Source of the DNA: Streptomyces violaceusniger Tu 4113
GTDB lineage: Bacteria; Actinomycetota; Actinomycetes; Streptomycetales; Streptomycetaceae
NCBI RefSeq assembly: GCF_000147815.2
Contig: NC_015957.1
Span: 8,618,001 to 8,682,000 of the forward strand
DNA: 64,000 nucleotides
Direction: 5' to 3'
A program made the position numbers and the translations under genes. The notes under the pieces were generated by a model that was not told where the DNA came from, searched no databases, and saw only the letters and a program-made list of their open reading frames with translations. Position 1 is the stretch's first letter, and the number at the start of each line of letters is the position of its first letter. Shown one piece after another: positions 33,057 through 42,015 of this stretch.

Positions 33057-33489
33057 GGTTGCCGGACGCCTTCTCGTCGCCGGCGGCGGCCTGCTCCTTC
33101 TCCTCGTCGATGGCCCGCTTCTCGTTCGACGCGGCGGCGATGGAGGCCCGCACGCTGTCCATGTCGAGGCCGCGGGCCTGGCCGATGAGGTCCTCCAGGG
33201 CCGGCTCGGGGAGGGCGCCGGGCTGGGCGAAGACCGCGATGTTCTCCCGCACGATCATCAGCGTGGGGATGGACTGGATGTCGAAGGCGGCGGCCAGCTC
33301 GGGCTGGGCCTCGGTGTCGACCTTGGCGAACAGCAGATCCTGATGGCGCTCGGCGGCCTTCTCGTAGATGGGCGCGAACATCCGGCACGGCCCGCACCAG
33401 GAGGCCCAGAAATCGATCAGAACGAATTCGCTCCCGGACACGATCTCGTCGAAGTTGTCCTTGGTGAGTTCGACGGTGCTAGTGCTCAT
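33049..33489 (-). CDS. Thioredoxin
   Basis: Protein of 146 residues with the canonical active site WASWCGPCRMF, FAKVDTEAQPELAAAFDIQSIPTLMIV with the cis-Pro, and a 35-residue charged helical C-terminal extension (AIDEEKEQAAAGDEKASG) beyond the usual fold. Cytoplasmic disulfide reductase. ATG 33489 gives a standard N-terminus; it is first gene of the thioredoxin-phosphatase pair. Confidence 0.93.
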   Translation of the reverse strand: MSTSTVELTKDNFDEIVSGSEFVLIDFWASWCGPCRMFAPIYEKAAERHQDLLFAKVDTEAQPELAAAFDIQSIPTLMIVRENIAVFAQPGALPEPALEDLIGQARGLDMDSVRASIAAASNEKRAIDEEKEQAAAGDEKASGNRG

Positions 33490-33595
33490 GCCTGCGTTAC
33501 CCGCTTCCGTACGTCGGCAGATGCCACATGCACGGTAACCCCGCCACCGCCCGCCGTTATTCCGGGGCCGTGGCGCCTTACGGCTGCTCCACGGG

Positions 33596-35170
33596 TCAGG
33601 CCGTCCGGAAGCGTATGCCCAGGTCGGCGGGGGTGAAACGGCGTACGACCCTGGTGGACAGCCCGCGATCGGTGCCCCGGAAGACCCAGAAGCCACCCGT
33701 CCGGCCGTGGCCGTAGCCGGGCGCGGCGGCGATCACATCGTCGTGTCCGTCCCCGTCGACGTCGAGGAGTGGGGGCTGGGGGGCGAAGGCGTCGAAGCCG
33801 TAGGGAGTGTGCCGGCCGGGCACCCCCGGGGTGTCGAGGTCCAGGGTCTGCTCCCCGCCGTTCCCCTCGTGCGCGCTCGCGGCCGGGTCGTACTCGCCGC
33901 CGTGCCCACGCCGTGAACCGGGCAGCAGGGTGAGCCGACCGTTGCCGTAGTTCTTCTCCGGGGTGGCCACCACCAGGTCGGGACGGCCGTCACCGGTGAT
34001 GTCGCCGACGGCCGGGGAGCCGCCGAAACCATCGCCGCGGCATGCGTCGCCGGGCAGGCCCGGCCCGGACGGGTCGACCGTGAGATCCGGACGCCCCCGG
34101 CCCAGACCGGACCTCGCGCCGTGGACGACGGTCAGCCGCCCGGAGCCGCGGTGCCGCCCGGGGCCGAGGGTGCCCTGGCCGGGCGCGAGCAGATCGTCGA
34201 TCCCGTCGTGGTCGGCGTCCCCGGCCGCGGGCTCGCGCGGGCCGTCCTCCGTGCCGAGGGCGTGGGCCAGGCGCGCCTCGGGCCGCTTGTCCCGGACCAG
34301 GCCCTTGGGGCCGCCGCGGTAGTGGGCGACGGGGGTGTCGAGGGGGGTGGTGTCGTCGGCTTCCGGGTGATTCGGCTGGTCGGGCTGATCGGGCTCGTCC
34401 GGCTGGTCGGACTTGTCCGGCTGATCCGCCCGTTCCGGCTGAACCGCGTCGTAGCGGTAGGTCAGCACCACATCGGTGCGACGGTCGCCGTCGAAGTCCC
34501 CGGCGGTGGCGGTGGCAGGTGCGGGCGCGGGCGCCGCGCGGTGGGACCGGCCGGTGGGGAGCGGGGTGGTACGGGCGGGGCCCGCCTTGGTGCCGAACGG
34601 CCCGTACAGCACCCGTACCGCACCCCGGCCGTCGGCCGCCGAGGCCAGCAGGTCGGCCGCGCCGTCCCCGTCGAAGTCCCCCACGGCCAGCGCCAGAAAT
34701 CCGGCCGCGCCACCCCGGAGGGGGCGCGGCGCGGCCAGCCCGCGGGGGCCGCCGCGCAATATCACCGTCTCCCCCGTCCGCTCGCCCCGCGGCGAACTCC
34801 CGTGCCGGAAGCGCGCCGTCACCAGGTCGGTGAAACCGTCGCCGTCGAGATCGGTGCGCAGCAGGGGCCCGACGTAGTCGTCCTCGGCGCCGTCGACGAC
34901 GAGGCGGTGCCGCGGGTCGAGGCCGTGCGCCGAGCCGTAGACCACCGCCAGCCGGGCGGGCAGCGGCCCCCGGGAGGCGCTGGCGGGGCGGATGGCGGTG
35001 GCGAAGTCGTCGTAACCGTCGCCGTTGAAGTCCCCGAGCGAGACACCGGCCGTCCCCTTCGTGGCGCCCTCCACCGGCTTCGGGCCCCCGTGGCCGCCCT
35101 CGCTGCACCCGGCGAGCAGCAGCACGGACACGGTCACGGCGGCGACGGGGACGGGAACGGACGAACGCAC
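33596..35170 (-). CDS. FG-GAP repeat lipoprotein
   Basis: Protein of 524 residues. GTG 35170 gives a lipoprotein signal ending in the lipobox LLLAGC. At least seven FG-GAP blades carry calcium-type loops: GDFNGDGYDDFATA, TDLDGDGFTDLVTA, GDFDGDGAADLLAS, GDFDGDRRTDVVLT, GDADHDGIDDLLAP, GDITGDGRPDLVVA and DVDGDGHDDVIAAA, so it should fold as an integrin-alpha-like propeller on the cell surface. An Asp/Gln/Pro tract of DQPDKSDQPDEPDQPD type interrupts it mid-way and is likely a flexible loop. Ligand unknown. Confidence 0.88.
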   Translation of the reverse strand: MRSSVPVPVAAVTVSVLLLAGCSEGGHGGPKPVEGATKGTAGVSLGDFNGDGYDDFATAIRPASASRGPLPARLAVVYGSAHGLDPRHRLVVDGAEDDYVGPLLRTDLDGDGFTDLVTARFRHGSSPRGERTGETVILRGGPRGLAAPRPLRGGAAGFLALAVGDFDGDGAADLLASAADGRGAVRVLYGPFGTKAGPARTTPLPTGRSHRAAPAPAPATATAGDFDGDRRTDVVLTYRYDAVQPERADQPDKSDQPDEPDQPDQPNHPEADDTTPLDTPVAHYRGGPKGLVRDKRPEARLAHALGTEDGPREPAAGDADHDGIDDLLAPGQGTLGPGRHRGSGRLTVVHGARSGLGRGRPDLTVDPSGPGLPGDACRGDGFGGSPAVGDITGDGRPDLVVATPEKNYGNGRLTLLPGSRRGHGGEYDPAASAHEGNGGEQTLDLDTPGVPGRHTPYGFDAFAPQPPLLDVDGDGHDDVIAAAPGYGHGRTGGFWVFRGTDRGLSTRVVRRFTPADLGIRFRTA

Positions 35171-35432
35171 GGCGGCACCTCGCGAGGCGGATCGAGCGGT
35201 CACGGACAAGAGACACGGACAACGGGCACGGACAACGGGCACAGCTACGGACACGAACGCGGATGCGAACGAAGGCTCCACCGCTCAAGGACTCCAGGAA
35301 GCACGATCGGGTTGCCTCACGGACGTCCCCGCCGACGCCCCGCCGATGCCCCCGCGGAATGCGCGCGACACCGGGCGCCGAGGTTGCGATCATGGCGAGA
35401 AAACCTCCCCGGACGAGGAAGGGCGATGCCCG

Positions 35433-36074
35433 ATGCCGGCCATACCCGCCGACCCGACAGTGCTGCACCCGATGCCCGAGCAGCCACGGGTGGTGCTGCT
35501 GAAGCCGCTGATCACCTCGCCGCTGATCGAGGCCGGGGAGTTCTCGTACTACGACGACCCGGATGACCCCACCGCGTTCGAAACCCGTAATGTGCTGTAC
35601 CACTACGGGCCCGAGCGGCTGGTCATCGGGAAGTTCTGCGCGCTGGGCGAAGGGGTGCGGTTCATCATGAACGGCGCCAACCACCGCATGGACGGCCCCT
35701 CCACCTTCCCCTTCCCCATCATGGGCGGTTCGTGGGCCGACCACTTCGACCTGATCACCGGGCTGCCGGGCCGGGGCGACACCGTGGTCGGCCACGACGT
35801 CTGGTTCGGATACCGGACGATGGTGATGCCCGGCGTCCGCATCGGCCACGGCGCGGTCATCGCCTCCGGTTCCGTGGTGGTGGACGACGTCCCCGACTAC
35901 GGCATCGTCGGCGGCAATCCGGCCAAGCTCATCCGCCGCCGCTACGACGACGAGGACATCGCCCGGCTGCTGGCCCTGGCCTGGTGGGACTGGCCGATCG
36001 AGCACCTGACCGCCCATGTCCGCACGATCATGTCCGGAAGCGTGGACGAGCTGGCGGCGGCGGCCCCGCGCTGA
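35433..36074 (+). CDS. Xenobiotic (CatB/Vat-type) hexapeptide acetyltransferase
   Basis: Enzyme of 213 residues with a left-handed beta-helix: LVIGKFCALGEGVRFIMNGANHRMDG contains the catalytic-type His of the xenobiotic acetyltransferases, followed by TVVGHDVWFGYRTMVMPGVRIGHGAVIASGSVV and the terminal PAKLIRRRY helix. The family acetylates chloramphenicol, streptogramins or unknown hydroxyl compounds with acetyl-CoA. ATG 35433 has GGAAGGG nine bases upstream. Chromosomal, alone between terminators; resistance is possible but unproven. Confidence 0.9.
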   Translation: MPAIPADPTVLHPMPEQPRVVLLKPLITSPLIEAGEFSYYDDPDDPTAFETRNVLYHYGPERLVIGKFCALGEGVRFIMNGANHRMDGPSTFPFPIMGGSWADHFDLITGLPGRGDTVVGHDVWFGYRTMVMPGVRIGHGAVIASGSVVVDDVPDYGIVGGNPAKLIRRRYDDEDIARLLALAWWDWPIEHLTAHVRTIMSGSVDELAAAAPR

Positions 36075-36089
36075 CCCCTGTCCGGCGGA

Positions 36090-36127
36090 GGGGCCTGCTC
36101 TACGGTCTCGGCCGCAGAGCAGGCCCC
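36090..36127. terminator. Bidirectional terminator hairpin
   Basis: GGGGCCTGCTCT (36090-36101) pairs with AGAGCAGGCCCC (36116-36127), 14-base loop, between convergent acetyltransferase genes. Confidence 0.8.
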
Positions 36128-36133
36128 CTTCTC

Positions 36134-36913
36134 TCAGCGCTCGAGACTCATGTACAGACGGGTGCCCCGGGGCTGGTAGCCGACGCGTTCGTACACGCGG
36201 CGGGAGCCCTCACCCGAGTACTCCAGCCATACCGACTGGGCTCCTCGGGCGAACATCGTCTCGGTCAGCGCGGCGGTGACCACGGCGGCGATGCCCCGGC
36301 CGCGGAAGGCGGGCCGGGTGCCCACGCCCGCCAGTTCCGCGGTGCCCACGGCGGGTGCCGAGCAGGTGGCCCCGCCGGCGCAGCCCCCGTCGGGTGCCCG
36401 GACGAACCGGACCGCTCCCCCGTCCTCCTGGATGCGACGCAGCCGGGCCGCCCCCTCCAGGGAGGAGGCGAACTCACCGACGAACGCCTCGGACAGCGCG
36501 GCGTCGATCGCCCGGTAGTCCTCGTCCGTGGACGGGACCGCCACCGGGACCGCCGCCGAGGCCGCCACCGGGCCGGCCTCCGTGTCCGGGGGAAGGGTGA
36601 GCGTGTCCGGGGTGCACACCAGATACGCGTGCACCGCCTCCACACTGAACCCCGCTTCCCGCAGCGCGGGCTCCACGGCGGGCGCGGCGTCCGGCGCGAA
36701 CTCGAGCCTGGGCTTGAGCTCGCGTACCCGGAACGCCTCGACCAGCTCCTTGATGTCCCGGGCGGTGGGCCGGGTGCCCGGGAGAGGGGTCGCGTAGTTG
36801 ATGTACGGGCTGGTGGTGCCGGGATCGAACCCCGCCACAAAGCCTGCGGTTTCGACAAGCACTGGGCGGCGGCGGAGGTTGGCTACGGCAAAGCTCTGGA
36901 CGTCGGTGCCCAT
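36134..36913 (-). CDS. GNAT-family N-acetyltransferase
   Basis: Protein of 259 residues. The C-terminal GNAT core has VGTRPAFRGRGIAAVVTAALTETMFARGAQSVWLEYSGEGSRRVYERVGYQ, with the acetyl-CoA P-loop RGRGIA. The N-terminal half is a second, degenerate GNAT-like lobe (RPTARDIKELVEAFRVREL). Substrate unknown. A plausible ATG is at 36913. Confidence 0.88.
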   Translation of the reverse strand: MGTDVQSFAVANLRRRPVLVETAGFVAGFDPGTTSPYINYATPLPGTRPTARDIKELVEAFRVRELKPRLEFAPDAAPAVEPALREAGFSVEAVHAYLVCTPDTLTLPPDTEAGPVAASAAVPVAVPSTDEDYRAIDAALSEAFVGEFASSLEGAARLRRIQEDGGAVRFVRAPDGGCAGGATCSAPAVGTAELAGVGTRPAFRGRGIAAVVTAALTETMFARGAQSVWLEYSGEGSRRVYERVGYQPRGTRLYMSLER

Positions 36914-37210
36914 GGTGATGTGACCTCACGAAGAAGCGCGACGGAAGGCGCCGCGAAAGGAATGGCGTGCGGATACGTGGGGCCGCCGTGAGGAGACGCG
37001 TGTGGCACCGATCATTCAGTGCCGACGGCGGCCGCTGGGGGACGCCGAGTCCATGGGCTTCAGTCCTTTGGCAGATAGCAGGCAGGAAGAATTGCCACCC
37101 GGAACGTATCGCACGGCGTGACCGAGTGACAGTTCGTTTTCGCCGGGCGGCGCATGAGAGAGGCGGCGCCCCCTCGCTCGCGAGCGCCGCCGCCGCCGCC
37201 TGATGCGGTA
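36914..37210. other. Intergenic region with possible terminator
   Basis: No gene. GGCGGCGCCCCCTCGCTCGC followed by GAGCGCCGCCGCCGCC (about 37155-37195) can form a GC hairpin at the end of the CU044_5270-type gene. The rest shows no clear signal. Confidence 0.4.
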
Positions 37211-38173
37211 TCAGGTGCCCGGTGTCTCACCGACCTTGTCCACGACTCCGGCGCCGAGCACGGCCACCTCGTCCGAGCCCAGGTAGTTGAGAGACTTCTT
37301 GTCGAAGACCCATGTGTCGCGGTCGTCACGGTCCTTGAAGCTCAGGCCGATGCCCGGACGGCCGGCGAAGTCCTTGGCGTTCCGGACCACCGAGACGCCC
37401 GGGATCTTCGCCGCGGCGCGATAGAGCGCGGCGTTCAGCTCGGGAAGGAGCTTCGCGTCGGCGAGCATCTCGCCGATCCTCTCCAGCGCCTGGCCCCGGT
37501 TGATCGAGCCGTCGTCCTTCGTGTCGGCGTAGATCTTCTTCAGCAGCGCGTCGGGGTCGGTGGGCAGTGCCTCCAGCTCGCGGTACGTGGTGACGTTCGG
37601 GTCGGAGTACAGCGTCAGGTCCTCCGGGGTGCCCTTGGGGACGTCATGCCCCGGGAGGGCCGGGCCCGACAGCCTGGTGATCCGGGCCAGCCCGGGGCGC
37701 TTGCCGTTGACGGCGGTCCAGTTCGCGCGGCGGAAGGTCTGGGTGCCGCTGTTCTGGACGTCCTCGACCTTCTCGGAGCCCTGGGTGCTGATGTAGACGT
37801 ACTGGTCGTCGCGTACGGTCACGGCCTTCTTCTCGGCGGCGACCGTGGCGATGCGGTTCAGGAGGTCGACCGCCTCCTGGTCGGTCGGAGGAGTGTCGGA
37901 TCCGGCCATGCCGAGGACGGCCACGGCGGCGACCGCGGCGGCTGTGGCAAGGGGTACGGCGATCAGGGCGAACCGGCGACGGCGGGCGGGCTCTCGCGGC
38001 CCGGGCGCCGTCCCGGTCTCCTGGGTGGCGGATACGTCCGAGGTGGCGGTTACGTCCTGGGCGAGCTCTCGCATCAGATGCTCCTGCAGCAGGTCATGGC
38101 GGTCATTCGGCAGGACCGGCTCACCCGGGCTCGGCAGCAGCCTGGCCAGTGCTTCGCGCTCTTCGGGGCTCAT
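37211..38173 (-). CDS. CU044_5270-family membrane-anchored protein (sigma-factor partner)
   Basis: Protein of 320 residues. Residues 1-60 are cytoplasmic (MSPEEREALARLLPSPGEPVL), one helix follows (FALIAVPLATAAAVAAVAVLG), and the external domain of about 230 residues includes AVTVRDDQYVYISTQGSEKV and GVSVVRNAKDFAGRPGIGLSF. This is the CU044_5270 family, encoded directly after ECF-type sigma factors; here the start overlaps the sigma stop (ATGA). The cytoplasmic part may bind the sigma factor, making it a candidate anti-sigma or co-sensor; inferred. Confidence 0.85.
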   Translation of the reverse strand: MSPEEREALARLLPSPGEPVLPNDRHDLLQEHLMRELAQDVTATSDVSATQETGTAPGPREPARRRRFALIAVPLATAAAVAAVAVLGMAGSDTPPTDQEAVDLLNRIATVAAEKKAVTVRDDQYVYISTQGSEKVEDVQNSGTQTFRRANWTAVNGKRPGLARITRLSGPALPGHDVPKGTPEDLTLYSDPNVTTYRELEALPTDPDALLKKIYADTKDDGSINRGQALERIGEMLADAKLLPELNAALYRAAAKIPGVSVVRNAKDFAGRPGIGLSFKDRDDRDTWVFDKKSLNYLGSDEVAVLGAGVVDKVGETPGT

Positions 38174-39009
38174 CGGTGCTTCTCCTGTGTCGACCGGGCC
38201 GCTTCGGGGCGGCCACCCGGTACCTGTCCGGTGCGAGGAGCGAGTCTCGGCGTTTCTGGGCTGGGTGGAACATCCGGTGGTCCGGGGGCACATGGCGCTC
38301 CCGGGCTCTCGGAAGGCCGTCCGGTAAACGGCACTCCTCGGCCCTCGGGGGGTGGCCGCCCGCCGGACGTACGCCGTTGGCCCGGCGCGCGCCCGCCGGA
38401 CGTACGCCGGGCCAACTCCGCCTCCGCCAAGCGCCGCAGGCGCTGCCTGGCCCGGGCGAGCCGCGACCGTACGGTGCTGGCCGGTACGCCCAGGGCCTCG
38501 CCCGCCGCCGCGTAACTCAGCCCCGACCAGACGCACAGGGCGAACACCTCGCGCTCGGATCTGCGGAGCCGGCCCAGCGCGGTGCGGGCGGCGGCGAGCC
38601 GTTCGGCGTCCTCCATACGGCCGACGAGTTCGTCCGCGAAGTCGGGCACGGTGTCGTGGTCCGCCGGGCGGTCCGGGAGCCGGGCGAGTGCGGCGCTGTG
38701 ACGGCGAGCGGTGCGGCGGGTGTTGCGCAGGACGTTGGTGGCGATGCCGTAGAGCCAGGGCCGCAGGCCCTCGCCGTCGAGGCTCCCGGCCTCTCCTTCG
38801 AATCCTTCGAAGGGCGCGGCATCGGGTCTCAGCTTCTCCCGCAGCCGCCACGCCTCCAGGAAGGTCAGGGACACCACGTCCTCCGCGGCGCCCCGGTCTC
38901 CAGTCAGCCGGGCGGCATGGCTGTACACGGCCCGCGCATGCGCACCGAACAGCTCGGCGAAGGCCGCCTGATCACCGGCCCGTATCCGGTCACGTAGGGA
39001 AAGTTCCAC
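38170..39009 (-). CDS. ECF-type RNA polymerase sigma factor
   Basis: Protein of 279 residues. Region 2 is AFAELFGAHARAVYSHAARLTGDRGAAEDVVSLTFLEAWR and region 4 is LRRSEREVFALCVWSGLSYAAAGEALGVPASTVRSRLARARQRL. A Pro/Gly/Arg-rich tail of about 85 residues follows and is likely disordered. GTG 39009 (AGGG upstream) gives VELSLRDRIRAGDQ; an upstream GTG at 39063 would add 18 residues. It is co-transcribed with a CU044_5270-type membrane protein, its probable regulator. Confidence 0.9.
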   Translation of the reverse strand: MELSLRDRIRAGDQAAFAELFGAHARAVYSHAARLTGDRGAAEDVVSLTFLEAWRLREKLRPDAAPFEGFEGEAGSLDGEGLRPWLYGIATNVLRNTRRTARRHSAALARLPDRPADHDTVPDFADELVGRMEDAERLAAARTALGRLRRSEREVFALCVWSGLSYAAAGEALGVPASTVRSRLARARQRLRRLAEAELARRTSGGRAPGQRRTSGGRPPPEGRGVPFTGRPSESPGAPCAPGPPDVPPSPETPRLAPRTGQVPGGRPEAARSTQEKHR

Positions 39010-39460
39010 AACCAGCCCTGTCCACTCGGCGCCCCTCGTCCCTGTGGCGCCGCGCACACCCACACACGAGCCGCATCACCCACGGACCGGGCAATCCCCG
39101 TCGCCGCACCGCCGGCCGGGCCGTTCCCGCGCCCGGCCATGCGATGGCGCCGACGGACCAGGACGAGCGGCGCCTCCGCGCCTACTGGGCCCCGCACCGC
39201 ATCGCCGGCCTGAACACTCCGCTCGAGGACACGAGCCGCACGGCGGCGCCGGGTGGGGTGAACGGTCAGGAGCCAGCCGCGCGGCCTTTTCGCCGGCCCG
39301 GGCCCCGGCGCCCCTGGCCTTCCCCATTCCTCCGCGCAGAGGATTGACGCGGGCACGCCACGACTCTACCTTCTCGACAGGTCTCGTCGTTCACAAAGAA
39401 ACATGCCCTTCATGTATGTGGACGCGCGCCTACTCCCACCCCCCACGGGAAGGCATTCCC
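39010..39460. other. Divergent promoter region between sigma factor and PL7 lyase
   Basis: About 450 bases with no credible gene; long frames here are GC artefacts. The last 60 bases before the lyase hold CGACAGGTCTCGTCGTTCAC and an AT-rich AAAGAAACATGCCCTTCATG, probably its promoter, and GGGAAGG serves as ribosome site. Confidence 0.5.
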
Positions 39461-40255
39461 ATGCGCATCCGTACGCTGCTCGCCTCGCTGGCGACCGTGA
39501 CCGCCGTCATCGGTGGCCTGGCCCTCGCGATGCCCGCCGGCGCCACCACCGCGGCCACCCCCTTCGCCGACCCGTCGAAGGCGCCGGGCGGCAACTTCGA
39601 CCTGTCGGTGTGGCAACTCCAGGAACCGGTCGGCTCCCCCGGCAAGCCGACGACCATCCCCTCGTCCCGGCTTCAGGGCTCGAACGGATTCCAGGACGAC
39701 TACTTCTACACCGACAAGCGCGACGGGGCGATGACGTTCTGGGCGCCGGAGAAGGGCGTCACCACACCGAACTCCAACTACGCCCGCTCCGAGCTGCGCG
39801 AGATGAACCGCAACGGCGGCGCCGCGGACTGGTCCCTGAGCGGCTCCCACACGTTGCAGGCGACGCTGCGCGTGGTGTCGGTGACGAAGAACGTCTGCGT
39901 CGGGCAGATCCACCTCGGCTCGGGCGGGTCCTCCACGAAGCCGCTGGTGGAGCTGTACTACCGCGCCAACGGCGACATCGTCCTCGGAACGGAGAACTCG
40001 CCCGAGGGCGGCCAGACGCTGCACAACGTGGCCAATGTGTCGGTCGGCAAGACGTGGAACTACACGATCGGCGTCTCCGGCGGCGACACCATCGACCTGA
40101 CGGTCAACGGCAGCACGACGCACTACGACATCCCGTCGTCCTTCTTCCAGTACAAGCAGTACTTCAAGGCCGGCTCCTACAACCAGTCGTCCTCCGACAG
40201 CACCACGAACGGAGCGCGCGTCGGCTTCTACGGCCTGACCGTCTCCCACGGCTGA
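39461..40255 (+). CDS. Secreted polysaccharide lyase family 7 (alginate lyase-like)
   Basis: Enzyme of 264 residues with a Sec signal (TLLASLATVTAVIGGLALAMPAGA). All three PL7 jelly-roll motifs are present: YARSELREM, GQIHLGSG (QIH) and YFKAGSYNQ, with active-site Arg, Gln, His and Tyr. It cleaves alginate or related uronates by beta-elimination. Alone and divergent from the sigma-factor operon. This suggests use of algal or bacterial-biofilm alginate. Confidence 0.94.
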   Translation: MRIRTLLASLATVTAVIGGLALAMPAGATTAATPFADPSKAPGGNFDLSVWQLQEPVGSPGKPTTIPSSRLQGSNGFQDDYFYTDKRDGAMTFWAPEKGVTTPNSNYARSELREMNRNGGAADWSLSGSHTLQATLRVVSVTKNVCVGQIHLGSGGSSTKPLVELYYRANGDIVLGTENSPEGGQTLHNVANVSVGKTWNYTIGVSGGDTIDLTVNGSTTHYDIPSSFFQYKQYFKAGSYNQSSSDSTTNGARVGFYGLTVSHG

Positions 40256-40284
40256 GCGCCTGAGACCCGGCGGTCAAGGGGGCC

Positions 40285-40330
40285 GCCGGGTCGTCGGATC
40301 GCCGGATCGCCGGGTCGTCGGATCGCCGGA
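40285..40330. repeat. Direct 22-bp repeat between convergent genes
   Basis: GCCGGGTCGTCGGATCGCCG plus GA occurs at 40285-40306 and 40309-40330, a 24-base period, ending one base before the tyrosine phosphatase stop on the minus strand. Confidence 0.8.
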
Positions 40331-40331
40331 G

Positions 40332-40775
40332 TCAGCCGCCCGGGAACCGAACCACCCAGCGCCGCTGCCAAGGGGTCTCGACGGCCCGGGGGTGATGGTG
40401 CGCGCGCGTCCAGGCCACCGCGTCCGCGGGCGACACCCCCGCCATGACGGCCAGGCAGGCGATGACGGTTCCGGTACGCCCGACGCCGCCTCCGCAGGCG
40501 ACTTCGACGGGCGTGCCCGCCCGTGCCCGCTGGTGCAGCGCGCGGATCTGCCGCACGGCCAGGTCGCGGTCACGCGGCAGCAGGAAATCGGGCCACTCGA
40601 TCCACGCGCGCTCCCACTCCAGCTCCCGGTCATGCCGTCGGCGCAGCCGGGTGGACCCGAGATAGAGACCGAAGCCGGGCAGCGGCCCGTCCGGTCGTGG
40701 GTGCCGCAGGCCCCGGCCACGGACCCAGGAGCCATCCGGGAGCCGAAGGGCACCCGGCAGTGGTGCGTCGCTCAT
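40332..40775 (-). CDS. Dual-specificity/protein-tyrosine phosphatase
   Basis: Small protein of 147 residues with the C-x5-R loop VACGGGVGRTGT (nucleophile Cys about 91, Arg about 97) and a preceding WP-type loop (WPDFLLPRDRD) that could supply the general acid Asp. Typical of the small bacterial PTP/DSP class. Cytoplasmic, single gene. Confidence 0.88.
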   Translation of the reverse strand: MSDAPLPGALRLPDGSWVRGRGLRHPRPDGPLPGFGLYLGSTRLRRRHDRELEWERAWIEWPDFLLPRDRDLAVRQIRALHQRARAGTPVEVACGGGVGRTGTVIACLAVMAGVSPADAVAWTRAHHHPRAVETPWQRRWVVRFPGG

Positions 40776-41072
40776 CGGCCCCCGCTCCCGGTCCGAAGAC
40801 CCACATCCCTCGAAGTGTCGAAGCGCCCGCGCAGGTCAGAGGGTGCCTTACCGGCGAAGCGGGGTTCCCGCCCCTGGTGCCCGGGGTGGAGCAGAGCGGA
40901 TTCTTGCCCACGCGGTTCCCCGTTCATGTCGCCTCCGTGCCGTCGAGTTCGGGGAGCACTGAGCGGTCCTCGGTGGCTCGGTGGCTCGCTGTCGAGCGCG
41001 AGTGCGCAGCGGCGCTCCGACCGGGCGCTCCTCAAGGGAGGGAGCCGCCGGCACCCGGTCGGTGCGCGCGCA
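40776..41072. other. Gene-free interval
   Basis: About 300 bases between two minus-strand genes. Open frames are GC artefacts; nothing else distinct was seen. Confidence 0.4.
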
Positions 41073-41372
41073 TCAGACGGTCGCGGCCAGCCAGCCGATG
41101 GTTTCGGTGGTGTGCTTGCCATCGCTCTTGGCGGCGCCGGCGTACACCTCGTTCAGGCGGATGAGGAAGCCCGTGTTGGTGACGTCATGAATGCGGATGC
41201 CCGGCGTCTCTGGGCCGTTGAAGGTCTGGGTCAGCGGGAGGACGACGACGTTGGAACCCGCCGGAAACGGGGTGGGGAAGGTCACGCGCGTGAAGGTCGA
41301 GGTGTTACCGCCATTCGTCTCGACCGCGTTGTCCGAGTTCAGGTCGATCTTGCCGGTCTGGATGAAGCTCAT
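41073..41372 (-). CDS. H-type lectin domain protein
   Basis: Protein of 99 residues consisting of one H-type lectin domain: TGKIDLNSDNAVET start, VTFPTPFPAGSNVVVLPLTQ, TPGIRIHDVTNTGFLIRLNEV and the terminal ETIGWLA with its conserved Trp. ATG 41372 has GAAGGAAG six bases upstream. It has no signal peptide, so it may stay in the cytoplasm or leave by lysis. Such single-domain lectins trimerise and bind N-acetylgalactosamine-type sugars in known cases. Confidence 0.75.
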   Translation of the reverse strand: MSFIQTGKIDLNSDNAVETNGGNTSTFTRVTFPTPFPAGSNVVVLPLTQTFNGPETPGIRIHDVTNTGFLIRLNEVYAGAAKSDGKHTTETIGWLAATV

Positions 41373-42015
41373 CGTCAACTTCCTTCGTTGGCAGCCTGGT
41401 TGCTCGGCCGTCGTCGACGGCCGACAGGACACTCGTCATGAAATGGGCTTTGTATGCCGAAGTCCCACAAACGAGTGATCCCCTTTCAGACAGCGCGGCC
41501 GTGCGCATCTCAGTTGGCCTTGGAAGTTCGTTCGGATCACTGGGCGGACCAGAGGAAGATGCCGTGTCCCAGAACTGGGGCAGGTAGGCGGTATGGCAAG
41601 CGACAGCGTCCGAGCCGGGGCGGCCCGGCGAGGCTGCCGGGGCCACCGTGGTGGTCATCAGAGGGTGTCGAGATCCGCTCGGCTCGCGGCGAATCGCGCT
41701 GCGGCGTCCCCGAGAGGGCCTGGCAGAGCGACCGGGAGCGGCCCGGACCGCCCGCCGAGCTCCGAAGGGTCGTCCGTAGTCGGCGTGACGGCCGCTGCCG
41801 TCCACTGAAGCGTAGGCGCCCTCCCCGAACGTCACCTCCCAATGGCGTATCCCCGCGTGCTGTGCACACGATGGTGGGGCAGGGCCACCGTTCAGCCCTG
41901 CCTTCGGCACCCTCTACAGCCAGGAGGGGCAGGCAATGCTTCGTTTTGCCCCGCACTATCACTATTGCTGCTGGAAGCGTTCCTGACTCGGTGAATCACT
42001 TCAGGTAGGTGAATC
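41373..42015. other. Gene-free interval of about 640 bases
   Basis: No frame shows a recognisable protein. The last 130 bases contain AT-richer sequence (CACTATCACTATTGCTGCTG) that may hold the promoter of the secreted hydrolase. The segment next to 41372 serves the lectin gene. Confidence 0.45.

Noticed and set aside
37211..38851. 546-residue version of the CU044_5270-type gene
   Set aside because: The first 226 residues overlap the sigma gene in another frame; ATG 38173 gives the family start.
39044..39460. N-terminal 139-residue extension of the PL7 lyase ORF
   Set aside because: It precedes a perfect signal peptide and has a noise-like composition.
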